Shown: positions 1 through 13,300 of the stretch, in pieces | Position numbering within the stretch: the first letter of the stretch is position 1 | Layout: each line of letters opens with the position of its first letter | DNA from: Pterobdella sp. o SKG-2022 | Taxonomy: Eukaryota > Annelida > Clitellata > Hirudinida > Piscicolidae | Direction: 5' to 3' | DNA length: 64,000 bases | Assembly (NCBI GenBank): GCA_964035795.1 | Contig: OZ038321.1 | Span: 14,997,971 to 15,061,970 of the forward strand | Position numbers and translations under genes: made by a program | Notes under the pieces: generated by a model | What the model was told of the DNA's origin: nothing | Database searches by the model: none | What the model saw: the letters and a program-made list of their open reading frames with translations, nothing else

Positions 1-924
1 TTTGGGGTCTTTTTTTAAAATTAAGTTGTTTTATGGGATTTTTGGATTAAGATTCTAGATGTATATGTGTTTTTTTAAGCGCAGTTTTTGTCTTTTAAAC
101 TAATATTATTTTTTTCAACTTTTGTTCAAGTGTTTTAAGCTTTAATAGAGTTTTTAAATCTCTATATATGTTTTTAACCTAAATAGAAATGCTAACAAAC
201 TTGATTCTCCTGTGTAAGGTTCCAGAGTTCATTGTATTTGAATTCATCTTTCAAGACTTATAATTAATTAAAGTTTGTATTTAAAGCACTACTTTAGTAT
301 TTTGCCAAGGTGTTTTTGCTACACTCACGGATTTTCAATAAAAATACTTTATATTAAATAGGAATAAAATTTTTATGTTTCCCAATATTTCTAAAAACTT
401 TAAGTGTTATATAAAAAAATAATAAAACCAGCCTCTTAAAACAGAAATCCAAATTCTTTGAATATCTTTCCAAAAATAATTGATATATTTCAAATTCTTC
501 GCGTTAAACGTACATTCTTTGGTATATAAACCATGATAATTTAAACAGCTCACTTTAATAAGCATTTATCCAAGGCATTCTTCGCAAAAACCATTAGTCA
601 AAATTTAAAATGTCAGAAAAGAAAATTATTTTTGAGAAATTTTAATGAAACTCCATAACAAACTATAATAAAGCAGTAATGCTTTTTAATGGGACTGAAG
701 CATTAAAAATCTATCTTATAAATATAAATGCGTTTTCATTTCTTAACAATAGGTTATATAATTTTATATAAATATTAAAATATTAAAAAAATTATTGATA
801 TTATCATTACAATCATTGGTCCTTGAAGGAAGAGTCGGGCTCAAGTGTCTGGTTGCAATGAGTTTTTCAGGAAAAATATTGCTTTTCTATTTTTAGTATA
901 AACTGAAATTGATATGGACGACAG
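1..924. other. AT-rich non-coding, probable intron of the navigator gene
   Basis: I see no recognisable exon here. Since 925 begins in the middle of a coiled-coil exon, this stretch is most likely the intron upstream of it, and the 5' half of the navigator gene lies outside the window. Confidence 0.5.
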
Positions 925-1242
925 ATAAGAAAGTTACGACATGAGTTGGAGACGGCGCATTCAAGAGTGGCCTCTCTTAACATGCAACTCAACATCAATG
1001 TTAGTGGTGTGGTGTTTAGCAGTGAAACACTGTGTTATTGTATAGTTCCATTGTGGGATCCTTTGATGTTGTTGAGGATGTGTGCTTCAGATGTGCTGAG
1101 TGTAATGCTCTTTTAATGAAGCTTTTTTAGGAATACTTTGATGTATTGTTTGGTGTTTTAAAGCTTAATTTTTTTTATATGATAAAAAAAACTTTATGAA
1201 GATTTTCGAATTTGCTTTAGCAAACTCTCATAAAATATAAAA

Positions 1243-1316
<74 letters not shown>

Positions 1317-4300
1317 CATTACTTTCGTGCAAATTTATACTTTAAAACTGAATGATGTCAAGTTTTGGAGATGTTTAATCTGTTATCATTGTGCTTCGGC
1401 TTTATCTCATCTCTAGCACTACCGTCTTTTTTATCTCTCACCATTATTCATTGTGTTTTGTAGCAGTGCTGATTTATAGTATTCATTTTTTTTAATGAAA
1501 AGATTATTTAGTAATAAGTTCAATTGTTCCATGTTATATGAACGAGGTGCACATTTCCATCGATAAAAATATGCTCAAGTTACATAAAACCTTATAAAGG
1601 TACGAGGGTTTGCTTTTTAACTTGGACCTTACTCATTGTTTACTTTCAATCCAGGCACTATTAAACATAATTGCAAATCTCTTACTGTGGTTTCATCTAG
1701 AGAATTATTTAATTTAAGTGATATGATTTAAGATTCAACGTTTGATATTGAAAAATAAATGAAAACTTCTATGAATCATTTAATCTGAATTTTGAACATC
1801 ATTTTGTGATATAAAAAATTATTTTTAACTTTTTGGAAAAAAATAATTAAAATTAAACTTCAAATTAATGTGTTCTAAATAATATATTTTATTTCGCTTA
1901 TCTGAACTTGTGATATACATTTAAAAGTGCAATTAAATTTTAAAGTTGATCAAATCCTTAAACCTCAAAGACTCAACAACTTCAAAACCTAAATGGATCA
2001 AATCATCAAAACATCAGGAGAATGTGGTGCATGCATTTGAACAGAGCATCTCCAACCTCAACCAACGTCTTCTGTGCCTCACCTCTGCAGCTCCCCAGTG
2101 CAAAAAAGTAACTCCTATCATTTCGTTTAATTTATTATTTTCTATTAGTATATATTATTAATTTAGTGGATTCCTGTGTTTATTTCTCATTATGCAAATT
2201 TTTTAAAAATTGGATTTATTCAAGAACCTTAATGAGTATCTGAAGTAGTTGATAGCGTTTTCAACAATAATTTTAAAAATCATTTTTTACATTCGCAGAC
2301 TGATAGCATAGACGCAAAGTCTTGCTTAGAGGCTATTGACCCATATAAGAGTACCATGCAGGGTATTATGCATTATATTATACATACGAAATGTATTTAA
2401 TACATTTCTGTGCAGTATTTTTTTAACCCTATGAGAAGATGGTGTTGAGAATCATCTTTATAACCATAAAGTACATTTCGTTATCATCAGTGTTATTTTA
2501 TCTATTTCGTAGCAGATGGCTGCTCAATTTCCAGTTTAAATCACCAGCAAGAAATGGAAAGAAAAAAAAAACAGAAAAAATGGGTTTGGTGCTTGAAACA
2601 TTATTTATAAGACATTTAAATAGAACTCATAAATCATACTTAATATATTCATTTGTTTAATGCTTCGAAAAGTTGACGCCATCATAATTTATGAAGGTTC
2701 ATGAAAGTAATTTTGGAATATTCAGAACAATGACTTAATATAATTATGCATGGAGAAGTTTTGATACAATGATGAAAATTTTATCTAATTTTGAAAATCA
2801 TCGAGTTTTTTTATATAATTTCCTCAAGAAATTAGAAATTATTTTAAATATATATTTTTTCATTAAATGGTTAACTTTCCCGTTCTTTAGTCTTTTGGAA
2901 AGTCCTTATTCAAGAAGAAGAACAAAATGAACATATATGACCAAGATCTAGTTATAGAGATGAACCCTAGCACAGATGATACTAACTCAATCAAAAGCAG
3001 ACATAACAGTCTCAATAATAACATTGTAATCAGCAACACAAAGCAAGGAAAAAATGAAGTGGAAGACACAGAAAATAAAAAGTAACATTACATAAATTTT
3101 ATATTAATTAAAGTTTATTTGGAATATTTAAATTCAATTTTTATTCAATATAAAAAATGAAGAGCAAATAAAATAAAGTCAAAAGTTTCTGTTAACTAAT
3201 CTTTAGCGTCAACAAATTAATTAACTTATGCAGTATAATTCAAAATGGCTAAAGCATTGTGACACTCATCAGTTCCTTGGTTTATTTAATGTAAACATGA
3301 AGCCGGGTTTAAGCAAATAATGCTTAAAGCTGGTCATATTTTGGATTGGCTTATGAATTTCCTTATAAAAATAGTTTTGTTTATTGTTATTGTTAAAAAA
3401 ATACCCTCCATTTATATGATTTATTCAATAAATAAAGACTTGCAAGTCGATCCAATAAATTTGGTTTTATTGTTTTTAGAACTTAAATATATTCAATCTA
3501 TTTACATCTTTTCATAAAAGTGTCAAATAATAATCGAAAAAGTATCCCAAATATTGACTTTAAATCAATTCCTTTAAGGCTGTGAGTAAAAATATCACAT
3601 TGACACTAAGACTAAACTTGGGAATTTCTTTCAGAACCGCCTATGAAGCTCAAGATAACGAGTCCATTGAAACTTTGGAGCAGAAGCTATATGAGAAGGA
3701 GCTGAAGTTGACCGATGTGCAATTGGAAGCTCTATCGTCAGCTCACCAGTTGGATCAACTCAAAGATAATATGGCCCAAATGGAAGTTAGTGGAGGGAGA
3801 AATATTATTGAAGTTATGAGTGGTAATATTTTGAATCTAAATTCCGAGATACAATGAATTAAAAATTAAAACAATAATTCACTTTTTTCTATACTCATAA
3901 TGTTGAAACATTAAAATATCGTTTTGATGTTGACAGAAAGAGATGTTGTATTTAAAGATGGACAATAGTAGATTGAAGCAACAATTGGTTAACAAAGGTG
4001 AAACTGTCGATGAAAATGAGCGAAATTCCTTATCGTCACCATCAGAGTTTCCGAAACATCTTAATGACGAGTCTTCAAATCCTGGTTAGAAAATTACTCT
4101 TAATTTGATAACTACCTCATTAAAACGTAGTATTAGGGTGTATATAATTAGAATATAATGACGAAATTAGATTTATTCGCACATAATAAAACCGATTTTT
4201 TATAATGATATAAAATTTTTGAACTTTTACTGATTCACAATTATTATGTAACAGATTTTATTATAAAACCAATTATGAAATTAATTATTTCAACCTTGGA

Positions 4301-7300
4301 TTATTCTTGACTATTGCATGCGATAATAATCGTAGATAAACTTGGCGATGATATTAATTATCTTATATGTAAGCTGTTTCATAAAAATTAATTATAACAA
4401 AAGTTTGTGTAAAACTGCGATAAGAAAAAGAGTTATTTTAGATGAAAATTCAACTATGAACTAAAATTTCTTTAGGATTATATAATTCTTATGTAAGACT
4501 TTAGTTCAAGACACACACAAGATACATGTTTTTTTTCAAAGTTTTACAAGTAAAAATGTAACCATAAAAATGATTTCCAGATTTCAATAGTACAAGTCAT
4601 AAAAGAATTACTCTATCAGTCCAATTCAAACACACTACTCATTGCAACTCACTAGCCTTCTCTGAAGTAACCAATTATTTTTTCTCACACATTTTGTCAA
4701 TTATTTATTTTAATAATCATGATAGTATGAGTAGGATAATTCACATTTATTTTTATAAAATGCAGATTAAATCAAAAGAAATCTTATTTGGAAAGATGCA
4801 TTTGAGCGAGAATATTGGGTGGGAGACTCTGAATAGAACAATCGCCAAAAAATTTGAGGTTTCAGACTTTTGAAAAAAAATATCAAATTCTTGAAGTTAT
4901 CTATAGTTTAAAATCTCGAAAAAAAATTTAAAATTATTTAAAATGTTCACAGAATTATTTAGAAAAAGTGGATCCAGAAGAACACATAGGACTCAGTCAA
5001 AAAAGCATCAAACACCTTCGGGCGGGAGATTTTTGCTGGTCTTTTGGTGAGTCTAAACATTTAATTGTGTATCTTTGAAGATTTTAAATATTTCATGAGT
5101 ATGATGATATTTTTAAATGTTTTGAAATATTTTTTAAACTCATAGGAGGACCACAACCACGAATGGGCCCGTCATCATACTTCATCGGTTTCAACAACTC
5201 AGTCTCAATCACTCTTAAAGGTACTCCATTTATAAGCTGCTTGCAATAAAGTTTATTTTAAAAGTGTAACACTGAAGTTTATAAACATTAAATTAATTCT
5301 CAATGGTCTAGAAACTCCTGAAGTTAATGCCACTATAATCATACTCGTAATTGATTTGATTCGATTCATCTCGAAGGTGTCAATGAAAATTGTTTGGATG
5401 CCCTGGCCTTCGAAACCATGATCTCCAAGAACATTCTTGAAAGGTTTAGAAAATTTTTTGAAATGTTAATCATGGTTAAAATAATGATTAATCGTTTCAA
5501 ATATCAGGTATGTGAAGTTGTTGTTGGACTTCAAAAGGGTCATATTCTGCGGTCCATCAGGCACTGGAAAAACATACCTCGCTCTAAAATTGGCTCAATA
5601 TATGTATGACAGGTAGGAGAAATTTATTTTCATATTTAAGTAAAATAAATACAATAAAAACTTACAAAAATTTAAAGTAAATAAATTGTAACGAAAAACA
5701 TCAATTAAGAGGAATTTATAATACATTAATTATAATGAATATGGAAATGTACTAAAAATTTCTCTCAATTGATTTTTTTCGTTGAAAAATATTGAAGAAA
5801 AATACATACGATGTCTATGAAAAGTAAATAAATTTTTTTTAAAGTTTCGTACTCATCGCTTTTAAGTTTCATGCCATAATATATTCAGATTATCTAAAGA
5901 ACGCAAAGAACCAAGCTTATCAGTATTCAACGTAGATCACAAATCTTCTAAGGAATTGAGACAATATCTCTCAAATATCACCCGTAATTGCATTAACAAC
6001 AGTGATCAAGAAACTTCTGAAGAGAAAAAAATTGAAACAAACACTGAAAAGATAATAGAAAAAAATGAAAAAGAAATCAATTCAAATGAGATTGATGAAG
6101 AAAAAAATGCTGAAAAAGATACCACCAAAAAACTAACTATAAAAGATGATGCAAATCACTGTTCAAACAAGAAAAACCTAATGATAACTAACATAACACC
6201 ACAAGACCATTCTCTGCACAACAATATTATTGTGCTTGACAACCTTCACCATGTGGTATCTCTGGCAGATGTTTTCAATGGCTTTGTCACTATCGGTAAC
6301 AATAATAGGTTAGTTTTCTCATGTTTTTTTATGTTGTTTTGATCAAGTTTGTACTCAAACAAAGCATCGCGTGACAACTAACAATAGATGTATTTTGATA
6401 AGATAATTCGAATTACTAAAAACAAATAAAAAGGAATGTAGTGTAATTATCTTTGAAAAAATATATAAAAATTTAAACTTCAGAAAATTTTTCAATATAA
6501 AACTAATTGTACATAATATGACAAACACACAGTCCATACGTCATAGGAACAATGAACCAGGTCTCGTCGACAAGTGCAACCAATCTGCAACTACATCACA
6601 TGTTTCGATGGGTCCTGTATTCCAACCATATTAAACCTGTCAATGGCTTTTTAGGTCGATTTCTGCGTAGACACATGGTAGAAAGAGAAGTTCTTGGCAT
6701 TGAGAGTAGAGACCAAAATGCCGATACTACAGAGGTATGAGAGTGAAAAAATTTATGATTTAAGTCTTTAAGTATTACTTCGCTTAACTTATTTCAAATT
6801 TTTATCAAATACAGGATCAATCAAAAGATGGGAGCAAAAACGAAGAAGAACTAAAAACAACGATAGAATGGATGCCAAAAGTCTGGCAGTATGTCAACAA
6901 ACTCCTAGAAGCACACAACTCCAGCGAAGTCACTCTTGGTAACTCAATTGTCAAATTGAAATTTACATTTAATAAACATTCTTCTAAAGAAAGCAACATC
7001 TCAAAAAAAAATTGAATTTTTGTACACTGTAATTGCAGGTCCGCAGTTATATTTATCATGTCCGATGGGAGGGAGACTAATGAGGGTGTGGTTCACAGAC
7101 TTGTGGAATTATTCAATCTTCCCTTACATTGTTGAAGCTCTCAAAGAAGGAATACAGGTAAGAATTTAAACCAGACTCAATTATTTGAAAATAAAAAAAA
7201 CTGTAGATGTATTTAATCTTGTGTAATGAAATAGCTTTTAAATTACGACATTTTATAAGACCAACTCACCATTTTAATCACATTTATTAATTCTTACAGA

Positions 7301-7736
7301 CGTATGGATGCAGAGCCCCTTGGGAAGATCCCACAAACTGGTTGGAAAAGACATGCCCATGGAAGCAACAGGAAGACAATTCTATGCAACTTCTACATTT
7401 GAGGCCCGAGGATGTTGGTTATGACCTTCCCCAACAAAAACAATATTACCAAGACTTTCAACAAACTTCACCGTATGTTAATGGTTCTATCAAGCTTAGC
7501 AATCATAACATCACTGCATTCCAAGCTAACAGCTTTGATAATGAAATCGACGAATTGACCAACGAAAGCAGTTTAGAGCATCAATACATTGAAAATATGT
7601 TTGCTAAAGAAAAAAATTCAGAATCAATTGTGAGTTAATTAATATAAAAAAAATTCAAATATTAGTTAAAATGAAAAATTTTCAAAACTTCTTTCAGATG
7701 AATATGTTGATGAAAATAAGAGAAGCTAAAACATAA
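925..7736 (+). CDS. NAV: Neuron navigator (NAV2/NAV3, unc-53/sickie) homologue, 5'-partial, about 16 exons
   Basis: Cytoskeletal guidance protein of the navigator family, with a C-terminal AAA-like ATPase. Exons I can place by splice sites and consistent phase: 925-999, 2018-2107, 2299-2362, 2516-2583, 2891-3081, 3635-3785, 3937-4084, then exons near 4581, 4766, 4946, 5150, 5378, 5510, 5890, 6538, 6815, 7040, 7301 and the last at 7698-7736. Coiled-coil exons read IRKLRHELETAHSRV and VVHAFEQSISNLNQRL. A Lys-rich segment SFGKSLFKKKNK follows, then LTDVQLEALSSAHQLDQL. The ATPase shows Walker A CGPSGTGKTYLA (about 5543-5580), NVDHKSSKELRQYLSNI, Walker B-like IIVLDNLHHV (about 6223) and YVIGTMNQVSSTSATNLQLHH. 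The end, MNMLMKIREAKT, resembles the vertebrate MNMLMRLQEA segment but stops early, so the tail is short. A Lys/Glu-rich insert lies inside the ATPase. Family assignment is very secure; exon limits are by eye. Confidence 0.93.
1243..1313. repeat. (TA)n microsatellite
   Basis: An uninterrupted run of alternating T and A of about 70 bases, inside an intron of the navigator gene. Confidence 0.95.
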
Positions 7737-9060
7737 AGCCCAAAAAGTGCAAAGTTCATGTGGAGATTTCATTATTCATAAAACTTCAATCACTTAGTTT
7801 TTTTTTGAACTTTTATTTTATTATTCATATGTTAAATTTTTGTTTCTGAAGTCTGCATTAAGGCTATTTATAATGTATCTGTGAAAGATTTTCTTAACTT
7901 TTTATTGAATCAAAGTTTTATTTTAAATTTTTTGAGGTTTTTGTTGATAATCTATTTTTTAATTATTTACCTTCAATTTATTTTTATATATGATTTAATT
8001 TATTAAAATTATTATTAACTCTGATGTTTAAACTTGAAATGTTTGAACTATTGAACTAGCATAGTATTGTATATGACTTATGAAACCAACGGTTGCTCAT
8101 CATAATGTGTTGTCTTATAATTGCCAGAGTCGTTATGCTTCAATGTATAAACATTTTCAAACGTCTTGATGTCATTTTATTTAGTTTTTATAAATAAGTT
8201 TACACGAGTAATACATAGTTCATAATTTTCAACATCTGGTATTATGCTAAAAAAATTTTTTGAATTAACTTTTTGCATGTTTAAAAATTTTTTTGTACTA
8301 CTTAAACTCGAATAAAAATTGACATTTTTAATGGCCATCATGGTTTTTTGATTAAATTTTTCATAAACAACTCAAAATTGTACATTTGATAAAGTTTACC
8401 CACCCATTTTTTTGTAATTGTAGCAAAAACTAAAAAACTCACTTTTTCTATTCTTATGATTTGAACGAAACCTGAAGCTTTAAAATGCTTAGTTTATATT
8501 AGTTTTGTGTTTCAGACATCTTTTTGAATGAGCCTATGAGAACTCATTAAAGAAATAATTTCATTTTCAACATTTAAATGCCAATTATGACGCTAGTATG
8601 ATTTACTTTAGAGTTGACACTGATAAAACTTTGACACAAATCCAATATTTTTATTTCAAACTGATTTTAAAGATTAGGAAAAATGCTCGTGTTATTTTTC
8701 TTTTTAATGATAGATTATTTTATAATTAATTTTTCAAAATGCGGTGTTTTGTTTTATTTTTAATTTTCTTTGTTTAAAATGACAATTAAATTCGATAATT
8801 TAATATTTATTATTTCTCAAAAATTTGTAAGAATTACTTAAAATTTTTTTGCCTCAATACTTAATGCCTAATTTCAAGTATAAACCAATGTTTCACCTTG
8901 ATTTTCAAGTGATCATGGTATTTAAAGACTGCCAAAAATCCATTTAAAGTTTCAAATAAACTATTAAAATGTGATATACTTTGATGATTTTCCGTTTCAT
9001 AACGTTAGTGCGAGTTCTGTAGATATGTCCATGTGAAATTGTCGAAAAGATTTGTCTGAC
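7737..9060. other. Intergenic, AT-rich; navigator 3' UTR then nothing recognised
   Basis: It follows the navigator stop codon. T-rich sequence contains several AATAAA-like words, but I cannot choose a polyadenylation site. No coding similarity was seen. Confidence 0.5.
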
Positions 9061-9065
9061 TTATG

Positions 9066-9470
9066 TTACACCCATGAATCCCAGAGTTGCGCAGTTTCAC
9101 CAATGTAAGTTTTCTTACATGAGCATACCCTTTTATCGATTATTTTTTGGTGATGTTTGTCTTTGATATGCCAGTTTTTGGGTCGACTTTTGTAGTGAGC
9201 CATGAATACGTAAGTTTGATCTTGAAAGTCCCATATGTTGTTCAATAACAATCTAATTTTTTGTTCATATTTTAGACAAAAACCATTAAAAGATTGACAT
9301 TTTTTCTTAGGAGTCAAAAACTCATTCAACTGCACATTTGAAATGTATTGAGGTAGCCAGCATTAGAGAATCCAGTCTTAACTTCCCCACTTCATGCTTG
9401 GGATCAGTGTCGATTTCTCGTGTTCTATGGATTTTTCCCATAATTGAACTTTTTTTTAGTATATCGAGAT
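9066..9470 (-). mobile_element. Penelope-like element remnant: GIY-YIG endonuclease end
   Basis: The minus-strand open frame 9066-9335 ends with CSCKKTYIGETAQ. This is the Cys-rich lead and GIY-YIG core (TYIGET) typical of the endonuclease domain of Penelope-like retroelements. Upstream sequence to about 9470 gives interrupted similarity to the stretch between reverse transcriptase and endonuclease. It is truncated: the frame stops right after the GIY-YIG core, so the catalytic remainder is missing. A foldback repeat adjoins it. Confidence 0.55.
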
Positions 9471-9498
9471 CTATGATATAATTATGCAAATCAATCTT

Positions 9499-9678
9499 AT
9501 AAAGGGCTTTCAGAAACGATTTGAATCAAAAGATCAACTGAATAATAACACAAAACTTTTCGAAAGTTGAACTCGCCTTATCAACTACTTGTACGCTTGA
9601 TAATGTGAGTTCAACTTTCGAAAAGCTTTGTGTTATTATTCAGTTGATAAAAGTTTTTGATTCAAATCTTTTTTCAAT
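9499..9678. repeat. Foldback repeat, family A (arms about 70 bp)
   Basis: The left arm from about 9515 (GATTTGAATC...TTTTCGAAAGTTGAACT) is repeated in reverse complement on the right, ending about 9670. Arms meet around a short spacer near 9585-9600. The inner arm carries the hairpin core shared with copies near 21870, 27990, 36487, 37775, 38010, 51232 and 53510. It lies directly beside a Penelope-like fragment. Confidence 0.8.
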
Positions 9679-9726
9679 AGGTTAGTTCAGTTATTCATAA
9701 TGTTTTTTATAACTTTTTTTGAACAA

Positions 9727-10053
9727 AAATGGGACGCAAAAGTTGTCGACGCTTTTTCCAAGTCCCACATTATCACCTGCTCAATCGAGTCGGGATCCAG
9801 TGCAAAATCTGCGAAAAAGCCGCAAATATCAGGGCTTGGTGGGCAACTACCATTTGCAACCCGTTGCATTCGAGACAACGGGCTGCTGCGGACCTTCAAC
9901 CAGCAGCTTTTTTGAGGAGTTAGGTAGAAAAGTTATCGAGGAGTCTGGGGACCCTTTGGAGGCAGTATTGTTGCAAAAGATTTCCCTTGCAATTGTCCGT
10001 GGAAATGCTACCAGCATTCTTTCCTGTTTCCGCTCTCCTTCCTCTTTCTCTTA
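9727..10053 (+). pseudogene. Retroelement protein C-terminus, frameshifted
   Basis: Starts as WDAKVVDAFSKSHII in one frame (about 9729-9800). It then continues in another frame with YQGLVGNYHLQPVAFETTG and FEELGRKVIEESGDPLEAV ... QKISLAIVRGNATSI. This is the C-terminal tail found on many invertebrate retrotransposon polyproteins, where WDATVVDTFA-, PVAxETLG- and QRISLAIQRGNA-like motifs follow each other. At least one frameshift near 9820-9830 breaks it. GC content is higher than in the surroundings, as expected of a recent insertion. The exact element class is not resolved. Confidence 0.65.
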
Positions 10054-10270
10054 ATTGTTTTTTTTTTGAAAATGATATCGTTATTTTTATGTTTTTTTTT
10101 AGTTTATGATATGAAAAATACATGAATTGAATTTTGGAATAAAATCTCTTTTATATTTGATCAAAAAATAAAAACAATGTTATTTTCAAAAAATAATTTA
10201 TTTAACTAAAAAAGTTTTTTAAAATTTTCAGATTATATCATTTTTAAAATTAGGGCCAATAAAAGTTTTT

Positions 10271-10384
10271 GTGGTCATATGAACTTTTAAACTAATATGT
10301 CGAGTGAAAGAACTCCTTTACTAGGTTTGATATCTTTCATATTGATATATAATTTTCATATTTTTAAAATTTTTTGGTTATATT
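10271..10384 (+). repeat. Inverted duplication, arm 1 (contains PIP4P exon 1)
   Basis: About 114 bases that recur in reverse complement at 11364-11477 with very few mismatches. This arm includes the PIP4P start codon, all of exon 1 and the first splice donor. Confidence 0.9.
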
Positions 10385-13300
10385 TTGAAAAACTCTATAG
10401 ATAACTAAAGTTTGAAAATTATAAACTTTAAGAATCTAAAGAAGTTCTTGTTGATGAAGCTGATGCTGATGAACAACCTCAGCCATTTATATACTCTAAT
10501 AATCTGGGAGCTCCGTCTATAAAATGTAAAGTTTGCGACAATACTCTGAGTTTAGAAGGGAAGGTGGATTGCCATGTGACAAAATGTGAGAAATGTAATG
10601 AAGCCACTGTGAGTGAAATCAATACTAAATGTTAATTCTAAAATATTTAAAGTTGAAAAACTGTTAATTTAATGTTTTTATAACTTTCAATTTTAAATTA
10701 CAACAGCCTGTCAAAGCAGCTCCGTTTGGTAAAAAATATGTGAGATGCAAGTGTAGATGTTTGTTAATCTGCAAGGCAGGCTCTCATAAAGTGGCATGTC
10801 CCAGATCTTCTTGGTGAGTTTGTTGTATAATAGCACTTACCTTCAATGTTTTGATTATATTATTATGTATTATTTGTTTGATAGTTTGATCTTTATCCAT
10901 CAAAATTGAAATTATTATAGTAGTTTTAAAATAATGCGGTATTGTTTTGAATATTTTTTTGTTTTAAAACTTATAATAGTAAAGATTTTTGGTAATCATA
11001 CTAATTTTTATTAAAGTTCTTGCCAAAAATGATAATTTCAAGAATGCAGTATTGTAAAAGCTTTGTGTTAGTGATGCTCTCATCAGAATCTTTATTTGCT
11101 ATTCAATATGCAGTATTAGTTAATTAAACAAAAAAGGATAATCTTGTATTATGTATAATGCATTAGCAACTATATGACTAATAATGCTTGCACGAAATGA
11201 TCTAATAGAAACATTCGCATACATTTTCTAAGTATTTTTTTTTGATACTTTTAAGTGAGATATTTTATTTTTGAAAAACAATAATTTTTTGTATAGTTTT
11301 TTATATGTTCTAGCACAACATATTATGTAGATATAGATATCCTTATTAATAGGAAGGTTATATACATATAACCAAAATATTTTAAAAATATGAAAATTAT
11401 ATATCAACATGAAAGATATCAAACCTAGTAAAGGAGTTCTTTCACTCGACATATTAGTTTAAAAGTTCATATGACAACAATAATATATTATGTAGATATT
11501 CTTATTAATATGAAGATTATATACATGATTGGATGAGGTTTTTTCATGTGAGTAAGAAAACTATATTCAACATTATATCATGAAATGTAAAAAAATGTAA
11601 CTATTAAAATAGTTCTTGACACAACTCTAAGTAAACTGATAGTGGTGTTGGAACGAGGTCTGAATAGGAGTTTGGGGCCTGGAGTGGTGAGGGTTGAGTG
11701 TGTCCATTGTCAACAGCCATTCTTGGTATGTTGGGCTTGTTGATTATATGAAAAATTATTATTTTCTATTATATAGTGAAATTTTTTTTAATTAGGCAAT
11801 TTTTTTATAAACAAACTATTGATAAAAAATTTTAAGGATTATGTATATTATTTTTTTAGTATCAAAAATTCATTTAAATATTTTTAGTTAATTGGTAAGA
11901 TTTGTTTATTTTGAACAGAATGAGATAGCTTTGTTTTACAATAATTTCTTTTAAAATTTCAATAGTTTTTTATGGAATTTTGAGAATTATTTTTGTATAA
12001 CTAGAGTCTATTGATAAATGAAATACACAAGCGTTATACGATTTTTAAAGATTGTAAATGAAAGGGTTATTGATTTTTCAAAAATAATTGTTTTTCGCGT
12101 CAATACTTAAATAAATTTTTATTTTTTCAAAAAATTTTTTAAATATCTCTAAAAAAAAATAAATATGAATTTATTTATTTTATTGTGAGCGTGACGTTAA
12201 AAGGCAGCCAATTAAGGCCCTAATGTGTAGGCCTGTTAGCTGGTAGAAGCGCTACCATTTCTCGTCTTCCAGTAACTTTTTGGCGTCATTTATATTGAAT
12301 TCTCAAAATATATTTTTTGGGCACCCCACACAGACTGTTTTATCAGTCTGTTTTTATCAGGCTAGATTCTTATGACGAGCTTCTTATTAGCAAAAAACCC
12401 AGAAAAATAATTCAACCTGATGTCAACCTGATGATGAAGGTAGGGCGTGTTCTTTACCTACACAGAAACATGAGAATAACATAATTTTTTAGAACTTTCG
12501 TTCAAATTGAAAACTATTTTAAAAGATAAGACAATCAATTTTTAATATAAAAATTAGTTAAATTTAGTTTTGCCTAAGTGATGGCGTTGTACGCATGACT
12601 CAAAGTTCTCATGAAGTGTGTGTATTTCAAAATTACAAACATTGTCTGTAACAGATCAGCTCAGCATTATCATTCATTTTTTCAAGAAAGAGTTAGATTG
12701 TCCCATTATTTTTTGAATATCTAAGTTTATTATTTTTTCATTAACTAATGGATTGTAAAGAACCAATGATGAGAATTTTGAATTATTTTCAGTTTTCTAT
12801 AGAGGGAAAAAATTTGTCGAGATGTCCCCACTGTAAAAAAATGTTTGTTATATGTTTAATTAATATTCATATATATATAATTATTTGATTTTTAATTTTA
12901 ATACAAAGGTTTTTTTAAATAAATATAATCAGACCATAAGTCTGTTAGAACAATGAAGTGTTTGGTTATACTCTAAAAAACAGTCATTTAAACAAAGACT
13001 TTAATCATTATTTAATGTTAACCGTTAAAATGCTTGAAGATCCAGCGTAAATAGGAAGTTTGAACACAAAAAAATCATAATCTTCTCCCTTCTGGGCTCC
13101 CTCATTGTCGCCATTGACACCATCATCCTGGTTGGTTCGCTATCATTAGAGGGTTTCACTCTATCTTATGGCGCGGTGTTATGGGGGCGAATGCTAGATG
13201 AGTTATTTATGTTATGTTTATCATCTTACTACTATCTACATTCTAATGTAATCTTTTCTAGGAGTTTTCGTTTTTTTATAGATTCCTTTTTCAAATCTAT

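Noticed and set aside
3320..3517. Short hydrophobic plus-strand frame
   Set aside because: Lies in a navigator intron, and is A/T-driven hydrophobic sequence without conservation signals.
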